This document shows positions 1-5,997 of a stretch of 7,128 bases of DNA, piece by piece. This DNA comes from Oscillospiraceae bacterium (GTDB lineage: Bacteria > Bacillota > Clostridia > Oscillospirales > Ruminococcaceae): assembly GCA_019420135.1 (NCBI GenBank), contig JAHZHS010000108.1:1-7128 (forward strand). The letters run 5' to 3'. The notes beneath the pieces are model-generated. The model ran no database searches. It saw only the letters and a list, made by a program, of their open reading frames with translations, and was not told the DNA's origin. The translations under genes and the position numbers were made by a program. The stretch's first letter is position 1. Every line of letters starts with the position of its first letter.

Positions 1-282
1 GGCGTCCGCCGTGTAGGTGGCGGCGGCCAGGGAGTTGAGGATGCTCTCGTCCAGATGGTAGGCGTGGGAGCCGTCGGTGGCCGGGTGGACCATGCACTCG
101 GAGACGGTCACCGCCGCTGCGCCGCCCTTGGCCCGCAGCTCATAGAAAGCGGTGGACTTGGGACCGATGCAGCCGTCGTTGGTGATGTCGGTGCCGCCCA
201 TGGGGGCACTGAACATCCGGTTGCGGAAGGTGACGCCCGCGATGGTGATGGGTGCGCACAGATGAGGATACTGATATTGCAT
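1..282 (-). CDS. Old Yellow Enzyme-family NADH:flavin oxidoreductase (partial, N-terminal 94 residues)
   Basis: This gene reads leftward out of the window, so only the first 94 residues are seen. The start ATG (280-282) follows a strong AAGGAGGT ribosome binding site (289-296) by 6 bases. Residues 11-29 (PITIAGVTFRNRMFSAPMG) match the opening of the FMN-binding TIM barrel of Old Yellow Enzymes: the 'P..I.....NR....PM' strand that lies beside the flavin. The next part (GCIGPKSTAFYELRAKGGAA, then VTVSECMVHP) fits the second helix and strand of the barrel. Clostridial members of this family (2,4-dienoyl-CoA reductase, BaiCD/BaiH, enoate and cinnamate-type reductases) reduce activated C=C bonds or desaturate them, and often carry a C-terminal Fe-S/FAD extension that cannot be checked here. 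The substrate cannot be assigned from this fragment. It lies downstream of a PadR regulator on the same strand with no convincing promoter of its own in the 168-bp gap, so co-transcription with padR is plausible. Family certain enough; subfamily unknown. Confidence 0.88.
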   Translation of the reverse strand, partial: MQYQYPHLCAPITIAGVTFRNRMFSAPMGGTDITNDGCIGPKSTAFYELRAKGGAAAVTVSECMVHPATDGSHAYHLDESILNSLAAATYTADA

Positions 283-352
283 GGAAAGACCTCCTTCAAA
301 GATCAACATGATGAACCATTTCGTTTCTGCACCGTGCGTATGGGCATGGTAT

Positions 353-421
353 GGCCGGACCCGCGCCTATGCCTGCGCCGCCCGCCAGGCGGACAAAGAC
401 GCGGGCGGAATGCGCCCGGCC
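353..421. repeat. Nested GC-rich inverted repeat between padR and the flavin oxidoreductase gene
   Basis: The outer arms GGCCGG (353-358) and CCGGCC (416-421) are perfect complements and extend by GCGC (363-366 with 412-415) across a 4-base bulge. Inside them CCGCCCGC (378-385) and GCGGGCGG (401-408) form a perfect 8-bp stem around a 15-base loop. Together they could form a long, very stable stem in the leftward mRNA. No T-tract follows on either strand, so it does not look like an ordinary intrinsic terminator. It could be an attenuator, an mRNA-stability or processing structure between two co-transcribed genes, or a chance product of high GC content. The rest of the 283-450 gap shows no good promoter and no credible gene. 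Confidence 0.5.
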
Positions 422-450
422 TGATAGGAGTGAAGCGCAGCAAAACCCAT

Positions 451-996
451 TCATTCCTTGCTGTCGGTGTACATACGCATACAAATTTCCAGCCACTTGC
501 AATTTGTTTCTTCCCGCATAATGGCGTGCATCAAAACCAGATAATCACCAAAGGCCGGGTCGGTTCTGGACGGAACACAGGAAAATTTTTTCTGATTTTC
601 CCGCAGCTGCTCCAGGCGGTCCCGGTGCTGCTTGAGCTGCCAGGCAATCATCTCCCGGCAGTGCTGTTCCGGCAGACAGCTGCAAAAGAACATCTGCAGC
701 AGGAATTCGCTTTTCGGCGTGGGCGGCATCTCCACATCCTTCTCCATCCATTGCAGAAAGTCCTCCCGTCCTTTCTCTGTGATGGAGTATTGCTTTTTTT
801 CCAACACGTTTCCCACAATTTCCACGTGATACTCTACCAGACCGTCGTCCGCCAATTTTTTCAGCTCCGGATAAATCTGACTGTGTTTAGCGCTCCAGAA
901 TTCATTCAATGTGCTCTCAAATTCCAACTTCATTTCATACCCGCTGCGAGGCTTCTGGTACAGCAAGCCCAATATGGCGTATTTCAAAACTCCCAT
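451..996 (-). CDS. PadR-family transcriptional regulator
   Basis: A 181-residue DNA-binding regulator, typical of two-domain PadR proteins. Residues about 5-80 form the PadR winged helix: the ILGLLYQKPRSGYE start, a helix ending near residue 32, the recognition helix around WSAKHSQIYPELKKLADDGLVE (34-55), then the beta wing and the KKQYSITEKG strand (67-76). Residues about 95-178 are the helical C-terminal part that dimerises in PadR proteins of the AphA/Vir type. It includes a heptad-like stretch QLKQHRDRLEQLRENQ (120-135). The ATG at 994-996 has an AAGGAGGAA-type ribosome binding site (1006-1013) about 9 bases upstream. PadR proteins are usually repressors that bind small hydrophobic or phenolic ligands and repress their own gene and a neighbouring target. 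The triple ACATGT array over its promoter fits autorepression. The likely target is the flavin oxidoreductase gene downstream. The ligand cannot be read from sequence. Confidence 0.93.
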   Translation of the reverse strand: MGVLKYAILGLLYQKPRSGYEMKLEFESTLNEFWSAKHSQIYPELKKLADDGLVEYHVEIVGNVLEKKQYSITEKGREDFLQWMEKDVEMPPTPKSEFLLQMFFCSCLPEQHCREMIAWQLKQHRDRLEQLRENQKKFSCVPSRTDPAFGDYLVLMHAIMREETNCKWLEICMRMYTDSKE

Positions 997-1087
997 GATA
1001 ACCGTTCCTCCTTCCTGATCCGCGTATCGTTGGCGTCAAAGCGGCGTCCTTCCCGGATATCCTCCGCCATGGACTGACGCGCCCCGC

Positions 1088-1126
1088 AAAACATGTATTT
1101 ATTTACATGTTTTTATTTACATGTTT
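1088..1126. promoter_or_regulatory. Probable PadR operator: three ACATGT boxes with 14-bp period
   Basis: ACATGT occurs at 1091-1096, 1105-1110 and 1119-1124, each exactly 14 bp apart. The first two boxes sit in a 26-bp palindrome (1088-1113, centre 1100.5) with 11 of 13 pairs matched. The second and third share a longer direct repeat (TTTATTTACATGTTT at 1098-1112 and 1112-1126). The array begins just downstream of the -10 element of the leftward padR promoter, covering the predicted transcription start and early transcribed region. This is where a repressor would block initiation. PadR operators commonly contain ATGT/ACAT half-sites separated by about 8 bases, which matches the ATGT-N8-ACAT geometry here. 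The binding protein is inferred from position. Confidence 0.72.
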
Positions 1127-1154
1127 ATTGTACCGGAGAATCCGTCAATGTCAA
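1127..1154 (-). promoter_or_regulatory. Sigma-A type promoter for padR (leftward)
   Basis: Read on the minus strand, a consensus -35 TTGACA (1154-1149) is followed after 16 bases by the -10 TACAAT (1132-1127), five of six to consensus. Transcription would start near 1120 and give a leader of about 124 bases before the padR ATG. The ACATGT array overlaps the predicted start. No competing promoter of similar quality was seen nearby. Confidence 0.75.
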
Positions 1155-1220
1155 GCCCTTGCCCTGAGAAGGGGCGGAATTTCAGGATTCTTCCCTCCGG
1201 AAAATGCCCCTGACAGCAGA

Positions 1221-1250
1221 CAATGCCGTCGCAGGGCTGCGGCGGCATTG
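1221..1250 (-). terminator. Hairpin downstream of the esterase gene, candidate terminator
   Basis: CAATGCCG (1221-1228) pairs with CGGCATTG (1243-1250). The stem continues after one imperfect pair with CGCA (1230-1233) against TGCG (1238-1241), leaving a GGGC loop. It starts 45 bases after the esterase stop codon and lies before the padR promoter, the right place to end the three-gene operon. Neither strand has a proper T-tract directly after the stem, so termination may be weak or factor-assisted. Confidence 0.45.
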
Positions 1251-1294
1251 TTCGGGATATAAGGCGTCCCTAGGAAGGAGAAGAAGGTGGCAGG

Positions 1295-3019
1295 TTACAG
1301 GGCCGCTTCTCCCATGTACAGCAGGGTACCGTCCGGGGCTTTGGAGAACCTGGACAGGAACTGGTCGTAGGAGTACCAGCTCTCTGCCGGGTAGTTGGCG
1401 TGGGACATATCCTGCACCGTGCCCACCACCAGCATGGGAACCTGCTTTGCGTTGGGGTAAACATAGTAGCTTACTTCGCCGCAGGTGTAACGAAGCGGGG
1501 TGGTACGCAGCCCGTAGATCTTCATCAGGTTGCGCAGGAAAGCGGCAATATCCTTGCTGGCATGGTATTCCAGTTCCCCGTGTTCGGGATCGGCACAGAG
1601 CCAGTCTTTCTCACCAAACAGGAAGAAGTAGGGTACCGCCGGGGCGATGGCCTCAGGCAGCTGCAGCTCATGGTCGGGATCGGCCAGCGCGGACCAAGGA
1701 GCTACCGCAGCGAAAACGCCGGGGGCTTTCTGGGCCAGGGTGGAGGTCATCATACCGCCGCTGGACTGACCGCATGCATAGATACGGGTGGTATCCACAG
1801 ACCAGCGGGCCTTCACATCCTCCAGCACCGCCAGAATGAACTTCACATCATCGATGGGCTTGCCCTCATAGTTGCCGTTCCACAACAGCAGGTTGCGCAC
1901 GGCGCCGGGACGCTGCTGGTGGATGCCAGCCTCAGGGAAAAGGGCGATGAAGCCCCGCTCCTCGGCCACCCGGCTCATGCCGGACAGGCTGATGAAGCTT
2001 TCCGCCGTACCGCCCCGACCGTGCATGCACACCACCACCGGCACAGCCTTGCCCTGGGTCCTAACGGTTTCGGGCACGTACTCATACCACAGGCGGGTAA
2101 AGCCGTCCAGCTCCATGGCGTGGCGGGTGAAGCCGTATTCGGCGGGGTCGATGCGGTTGCGCAGGGCTTTGGTGCCGTAACAGCGGTGGCGGCAGGCTTT
2201 GCTCAGGTACGCCCAGACGGCCTCCAGAAAACCGGTGCTCAGGGTTCCGGCAAAGTGGTTGGTCACCCGCACCTGGCTGATCTTTTCCTCATTGACCTGG
2301 CTCTTCTTGCATACCGGGCGGGGCAGATAGATCTCATCCGCCCAATGGTTGGCGTAGGGCTCGGGGTCGCTGTCGTTCATCCGCTTCCAGTAGACGCAGA
2401 CGGCAGCATTGGCGCCGGTATTCTCCCCCCAGGCCATCCACCCCGCCACCTGGGTCTTGGCCGCTGAGATGGACAGCTCAGTCTTGCCGGTGTTTTCACC
2501 CCCGGCGGTGGTGTCGGTGTTGCACAGGGCAGCCTCCTCCAGGTCACCGAAGGTGGCCAGACCCGACCATTCGCTGCTCATCTTCATCACAGCCTGCTGG
2601 GCCACGTCGGCCCCCTTGCCCACGCCCAGGGCGTAGATGTTGTCCTGCATGACCACATAGCCCCGGCGTCCGTTGATCTGCACATACACCCGGTTCATGT
2701 AGTCGGCGTCGGCACCGCTCAGGTCCCAGCCGTTCTTGCCAGGAATCAGCACATGGAGGAACAGGTCGTGGGCCTCGGCAAAGGCGATCCAGGGGCTTTT
2801 TTCCAGATAGTCCAGCACCGGCTCATCGTCAGGCGGGGCCACCACCAGACAGGGCTGGTTGTAGACAAGGCCCGGTTTCAGGTAGGTATAGAAGGTTCGG
2901 GTGCTCTCCCCCACCTTGACCGGCTCCTCAAAGAGGCCCGAGACCAGGCAGCGGCGGGGTTCGGTGCGGTCCACCGGAAAGACACTCATATCTGACGGAA
3001 ATTGTTGTACTTGCAACAT
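1295..3019 (-). CDS. PHB-depolymerase/feruloyl-esterase-type alpha/beta hydrolase with a degenerate N-terminal hydrolase-like half
   Basis: A 574-residue serine hydrolase. The C-terminal half (about 300-574) carries a full catalytic set of the PHB-depolymerase-like esterase family. It has the oxyanion motif HGRGG (333-337), nucleophile elbow GQSSG with Ser419 (417-421), an Asp in GEKDW (Asp472) and a His in MSHANYP (His540). The N-terminal half resembles the same fold without catalytic residues. There, the HGRGG position reads PPDDE (62-66) and the elbow reads GVGKG (132-136), with Gly134 in place of Ser. No signal peptide or membrane segment is seen, so it should act in the cytoplasm on an imported or internal ester rather than on extracellular polymer. 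It is the last gene of the operon, 13 bp after the transporter. The start at 3017-3019 follows an AAGGGGG-type site; Met11 lacks one. Family members cleave polyester, feruloyl or acetyl esters; the substrate here is unknown. Confidence 0.85.
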   Translation of the reverse strand: MLQVQQFPSDMSVFPVDRTEPRRCLVSGLFEEPVKVGESTRTFYTYLKPGLVYNQPCLVVAPPDDEPVLDYLEKSPWIAFAEAHDLFLHVLIPGKNGWDLSGADADYMNRVYVQINGRRGYVVMQDNIYALGVGKGADVAQQAVMKMSSEWSGLATFGDLEEAALCNTDTTAGGENTGKTELSISAAKTQVAGWMAWGENTGANAAVCVYWKRMNDSDPEPYANHWADEIYLPRPVCKKSQVNEEKISQVRVTNHFAGTLSTGFLEAVWAYLSKACRHRCYGTKALRNRIDPAEYGFTRHAMELDGFTRLWYEYVPETVRTQGKAVPVVVCMHGRGGTAESFISLSGMSRVAEERGFIALFPEAGIHQQRPGAVRNLLLWNGNYEGKPIDDVKFILAVLEDVKARWSVDTTRIYACGQSSGGMMTSTLAQKAPGVFAAVAPWSALADPDHELQLPEAIAPAVPYFFLFGEKDWLCADPEHGELEYHASKDIAAFLRNLMKIYGLRTTPLRYTCGEVSYYVYPNAKQVPMLVVGTVQDMSHANYPAESWYSYDQFLSRFSKAPDGTLLYMGEAAL

Positions 3020-3032
3020 GGCAGAAGCCCCC

Positions 3033-4322
3033 TTATTCGTACATCGGGAAGACGGTCATGATCCACAGCACAGACACGATGCAGAGGATCACCGCCGGGA
3101 TCAGGGATTGTTTCATGATGGATTTCAGGTCGTAGCCGCCGTTGGCCATGCACATGGGGATGGCGGGGGTGGCCATGGGGGTCATGAAGGAGCTCAGGCA
3201 GGCAGACTGGACCAGCAGGATAATGCCCACCGGGTTGGCGCCCATGGCCTTGCAGGCCAGGATGGCGATGGGGATGAAGATAATCATGACCGTGCGGTTC
3301 ATCATCACCTGGGTGAGCAGGAAGGGCACGATGAAGAAGACGAAGCCGATGAGGTAGGGGTTGCTGAGCATGTTGGCGAACTTGGCCAGCAGGGCGCCCA
3401 CCACATCGCCGGCGCCGGTCTGGGTCAGGGCGCCGCCCATGGCCAGGGAGCCCACGAAGAGGAAGGCCAGTGGCAGGTTGATGGCAGCGACGGCCTCCTT
3501 CTCGGACAGCACGCCGAAGAGAACCATGGCCACCGCGCCGGTGACGCAGATGACCCAGGTCTCAATTCCCAGCTGGGGCTGGAACAGCAGAGCGACGGTG
3601 GTGATGATGAAGATGATGTAGCCGGCGCGCTCCTTGAAGGGGGACAGGGGTTCCCGGTTATCGGTACGGGCCTGCAGGGTGCTGCCCTTGAGGGGCGGTT
3701 CGGCAGGGCTGATCTTGGTGGACAGGAACACGCAGTAGACGAACATGACGATCACGGCGGGCAGGCGGGCCTTCATGGGGTCGGTAAGAGCCACCGTGAA
3801 GGTGGTGTAGTCGTTGGCCTGCAGATAGCCGTTCATCTCCGCAAAGACGGTAGCACCGCCGCCCAGGGGCATGGCTGCCACGGTGGAGATGCAGGCCATG
3901 GCGATGGGGAACAGCACCTTGGAGGGGCTGATGTGCAGTTCCTCACAGCTGGCAATAAGCATGGGGGCCATGATGCCGTAGACAATGACCGAGCTCTGAA
4001 TAAACTGGGACAGGATCATGGTGATGAGCACATAGCCGAACATGACCCGGATCAACGAACCCTTGGCAATGCGGTTGACGCTGGAAGCCACCGTATGCAC
4101 GAACTGGGTGCGGTTGAACCCGGCGGCCACCACAAACATGGCCATCATCATCAGGCCGTTGGGATTGCCGAAATACCCGGCGGCGGTGGCGGGGTCCAGG
4201 CAGCCGGTGAGCACAAAGGCCATCATGCTGACCATGGCAGTCAGGCCGATGGGCAGTTTGCCAACCACATAGCTGATCATGGTCAGCACACAGATTATAA
4301 TACAAATCATCAGGGATGACAT
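3033..4322 (-). CDS. SLC13/DASS-like (ion transporter superfamily) anion permease
   Basis: A 429-residue, very hydrophobic membrane protein with roughly 11-12 transmembrane or re-entrant segments. They start near residues 3, 24, 56, 92, 108, 135, 186, 234, 254, 283, 323, 344, 365 and 404, and a polar loop spans about 203-232. Two repeats are visible. Each has a re-entrant-like segment where DASS carriers have their substrate- and sodium-binding Ser-Asn-Thr motifs: QSSVIVYGIMAPM (109-121) and MNRTVMIIFIPIA (341-353). A C-terminal SSFMTPMATPAIPMCMANGGY segment (377-397) is typical of the family. The two SNT motifs are altered (SSV and NRT). Family members import di- or tricarboxylates or sulfate with Na+ or H+. 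In this operon, between a hydroxy-acid dehydratase (33 bp upstream) and an esterase (13 bp downstream), it most likely imports the organic-acid substrate. The ATG at 4320-4322 follows AAGGAG by about 8 bases. Family good; substrate unknown. Confidence 0.83.
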   Translation of the reverse strand: MSSLMICIIICVLTMISYVVGKLPIGLTAMVSMMAFVLTGCLDPATAAGYFGNPNGLMMMAMFVVAAGFNRTQFVHTVASSVNRIAKGSLIRVMFGYVLITMILSQFIQSSVIVYGIMAPMLIASCEELHISPSKVLFPIAMACISTVAAMPLGGGATVFAEMNGYLQANDYTTFTVALTDPMKARLPAVIVMFVYCVFLSTKISPAEPPLKGSTLQARTDNREPLSPFKERAGYIIFIITTVALLFQPQLGIETWVICVTGAVAMVLFGVLSEKEAVAAINLPLAFLFVGSLAMGGALTQTGAGDVVGALLAKFANMLSNPYLIGFVFFIVPFLLTQVMMNRTVMIIFIPIAILACKAMGANPVGIILLVQSACLSSFMTPMATPAIPMCMANGGYDLKSIMKQSLIPAVILCIVSVLWIMTVFPMYE

Positions 4323-4355
4323 GGTTTTCTCCTTCCGTTATACGTCCTGGTGTGC

Positions 4356-5858
4356 TTACACGAACCGGCAGACATGGTCCACCGCAATGTCGGAAAAGCC
4401 GTAGGCTTCCGCCTTGGTGAGCTTGCCGTTGCTGATGGCCACGATCTCGTGGAGCAGTTCAGAGCCCATCTCCTGGTAGGTCTTTTCGCCCCGGACAATG
4501 GCCGAAAGATCCACGTCCATGTTGTCCTCCATGTTGTGGTAGGTGCGCTCGTTGGCAGTGACTTTGAGCACAGGAACGATGGCGTTGCCGGTGGGGGTGC
4601 CCCGGCCGGTGGTGAAGATGACCACCTGGCAGCCCGCTGCCACCATGGAGGTCACCGAGGAGATGTCGTAGCCGGCGGTGTCCATGACCAGGGCACCGTG
4701 ACGGGTGGGTTTCTGAGCCTGTTCCAGCACTTCCACCACGGGGCGGGTGCCGCCCTTGCGGATGCAGCCCAGACTCTTTTCGTCCAGAGTGGACAGGCCG
4801 CCGGCCTTGTTGCCCGGGGTAGGCTGACCAGCCCGGCAGTCCTGCCCGGCCGCCTTCAGGTGTTCCTCATAGGCCCGGCATACTTCGATGATCTGGTTGT
4901 GGATCCTGGGGGTGGCGGCACGCTTGGCCACCACATGCTCGCCGCCGATCCACTCGATGGACTCGCTCATCATGGCGGTGGCGCCGTAGTCCACCAGCAG
5001 GTCGCTGAGTTCGCCCACCGCGGGGTTGGCCGCAATGCCGGAAGTGGCATCTGAGCCGCCGCACTCAATGCCCAGGAACAGTTCGGAAATATCGAACAGT
5101 TCCTTCTGCTGCTGGGCAGCCTGGGCGGCCATCTCCCGGGCGGCGCGCACCGCCTTCTCGATGGTCTTGAGGGTGCCGCCTTCGTCCTGAATGCCGAAGG
5201 AGACCACCGGCTTGGAGGTCATCCCCTGAATCTTTTCCCGCAGCTGCTTGTGGCCCACCGTCTCGCAGCCCAGACCGATGATGACCACGCCGTAAACGTT
5301 GGGGTTGCAGGCAAAACCCGTCAGGACCTTCTGGCTCATGGCGGTGTTGGCCGCCACGTCGGAACAGCCGGTGTTGAAGATGATGTTCACGGCCCCCCGC
5401 ACCTGGCTGGCCACAATGCGGGCGGTCTCGCTGCCACAGGCACAGCCCGGCAGAATCAGCACATGGTTGCGGATGCCGGGGCGGCCCTCCGCCCGGCGGT
5501 AGCCCCAGAACTCGAGCCCGGTCTTGGTGGGCACGATTTCCGCCGGTTCCTCGTCGGTCTCAGGCACAAGCTCCGCATCGTAGTCGCGGGGTACACTGAG
5601 AATGTTTTCATGGCTGACCCAGCCGCCGGCTTCAATGGGAGCCATGGTACGGCCGATGAGCTCACCGTATTTATGTACGTCGGTCCCTTCGTCCAGCGGC
5701 ACCAGGGCGGCCTTGTGACAGGCGGGAATGGTCTGCGCGGCTTTCAGACGGCAGACCTCGTCGCCCTTGCGATAAACGATCTCCTCCCCGGCAGGAACTT
5801 CCTGCACGCAGGTGACCACATTGTCGTTTTCGTTCATCAATAAAGCATTGATTTCCAT
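4356..5858 (-). CDS. UxaA/GarD-family hydro-lyase (altronate/galactarate dehydratase-like)
   Basis: A 500-residue enzyme, close in length to E. coli altronate dehydratase UxaA (about 495). Residues 1-90 are the SAF domain, with CHKAAL (47-52) and KYGELIG (63-69). Residues about 115-500 are the catalytic domain. Family signatures are GIRN (128-131), NTGCS (162-166), VIIGLGCE (192-199), ECGGSDATSGIAANP (265-279), the GGEH segment (305-308), PGNKAGGLSTLDEKSLGC (348-365) and FTTGRGTPTG (415-424). Relatives remove water from altronate, galactarate or related polyhydroxy acids, or split sulfolactate. No other uronate or aldarate gene is present here. Two motifs differ from UxaA as I recall it: the SAF VHxHN reads VSHEN (81-85), and the His before Gly-Cys in the catalytic domain is Asn162. 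The substrate may therefore differ. First gene of the operon, divergent from lysR. The ATG at 5856-5858 has AAGGAG about 9 bases upstream. Confidence 0.88.
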   Translation of the reverse strand: MEINALLMNENDNVVTCVQEVPAGEEIVYRKGDEVCRLKAAQTIPACHKAALVPLDEGTDVHKYGELIGRTMAPIEAGGWVSHENILSVPRDYDAELVPETDEEPAEIVPTKTGLEFWGYRRAEGRPGIRNHVLILPGCACGSETARIVASQVRGAVNIIFNTGCSDVAANTAMSQKVLTGFACNPNVYGVVIIGLGCETVGHKQLREKIQGMTSKPVVSFGIQDEGGTLKTIEKAVRAAREMAAQAAQQQKELFDISELFLGIECGGSDATSGIAANPAVGELSDLLVDYGATAMMSESIEWIGGEHVVAKRAATPRIHNQIIEVCRAYEEHLKAAGQDCRAGQPTPGNKAGGLSTLDEKSLGCIRKGGTRPVVEVLEQAQKPTRHGALVMDTAGYDISSVTSMVAAGCQVVIFTTGRGTPTGNAIVPVLKVTANERTYHNMEDNMDVDLSAIVRGEKTYQEMGSELLHEIVAISNGKLTKAEAYGFSDIAVDHVCRFV

Positions 5859-5914
5859 TTTTCGGACTCCTTTTCCACGAAAATTTTCCCGGCCGAGGAA
5901 TGTTTTTGTGTATC

Positions 5915-5943
5915 TTTACAATAGCAAAAAGGAGTGTTATAAT
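5915..5943 (+). promoter_or_regulatory. Promoter of the lysR gene
   Basis: TTTACA (5915-5920) and a perfect TATAAT (5938-5943) are separated by the optimal 17 bases. Transcription would start near 5950 and give a leader of about 48 bases. This is the strongest promoter in the intergenic region. It occupies almost the same bases as the opposing operon promoter, so RNA polymerase probably cannot use both at once. Confidence 0.7.
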
Positions 5944-5946
5944 CAA
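5918..5946 (-). promoter_or_regulatory. Candidate leftward promoter of the dehydratase-transporter-esterase operon
   Basis: On the minus strand TTGATT (5946-5941) and TATTGT (5923-5918) are separated by 17 bases. Each matches the sigma-A consensus at four of six positions, as expected of an activator-dependent promoter. Transcription would begin near 5911, giving a leader of about 53 bases before the dehydratase start. Its -10 and -35 elements overlap the -35 and -10 elements of the opposing lysR promoter. Confidence 0.55.
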
Positions 5947-5983
5947 TTTTATGATTTTTATATATATATAAATATATTTTATA
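5941..5983. promoter_or_regulatory. Candidate LysR binding sites (distal TATAAA-N5-TTTATA, proximal AATCA-N6-TGATT)
   Basis: An interrupted palindrome, TATAAA-N5-TTTATA (5967-5983), contains the T-N11-A pattern of LysR sites (T5969, A5981). Its centre is about 64 bases upstream of the predicted operon start, where LysR recognition sites usually lie. A second dyad, AATCA-N6-TGATT (5941-5945 and 5952-5956), is centred about 37 bases upstream, the usual activation-site position. The stretch is so AT-rich that chance palindromes are likely, so this is suggestive only. Confidence 0.4.
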
Positions 5984-5987
5984 AAGC

Positions 5988-5993
5988 AGGTGA
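5988..5993 (+). promoter_or_regulatory. Ribosome binding site supporting a TTG start for lysR
   Basis: AGGTGA lies 4 bases before a TTG at 5998-6000. The next in-frame ATG (6010-6012) has no comparable site at the right distance. Starting at TTG also places the Gly-Ser-Phe of the helix-turn-helix at residue 15, close to the usual position in LysR proteins; the ATG would remove four residues from the first helix. Confidence 0.6.
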
Positions 5994-5997
5994 TGTT

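Noticed and set aside
984..1070. Short minus-strand upstream frame (28 codons) overlapping the padR start
   Set aside because: No ribosome binding site before its ATG and no feature of a leader peptide; likely chance.
55..1077. Plus-strand open frame of 340 codons across the PadR gene and the flavin oxidoreductase start
   Set aside because: It is antisense to two clear genes and crosses their intergenic gap; the product has no recognisable domain.
1156..1207. Small inverted repeats upstream of the padR promoter (TCAGG/CCTGA and TTCC/GGAA)
   Set aside because: Stems of only four to five pairs with no T-tract; no better than chance.
2901..4319. Long plus-strand open frame of 472 codons antisense to the transporter and esterase start
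   Set aside because: Its product is an implausible His/Gly/Asp-rich string, it has no good ribosome binding site, and it mirrors the codon bias of the clear membrane protein on the other strand.
4350..5843. Plus-strand open frames antisense to the dehydratase
   Set aside because: Low-complexity Gly/His/Ala-rich products in GC-rich antisense sequence; the minus-strand gene carries all the family motifs.
5956..5984. TA-dinucleotide run as a microsatellite or phase-variation tract
   Set aside because: The alternating TA part is only about 10 bases and is interrupted; better explained as AT-rich promoter or regulator-binding DNA.
5812..5997. N-terminal extension of LysR back to an ATG at 5812
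   Set aside because: It would overlap the dehydratase start and include the AT-rich promoter; the encoded residues are not LysR-like, and the lysR promoter maps inside it.
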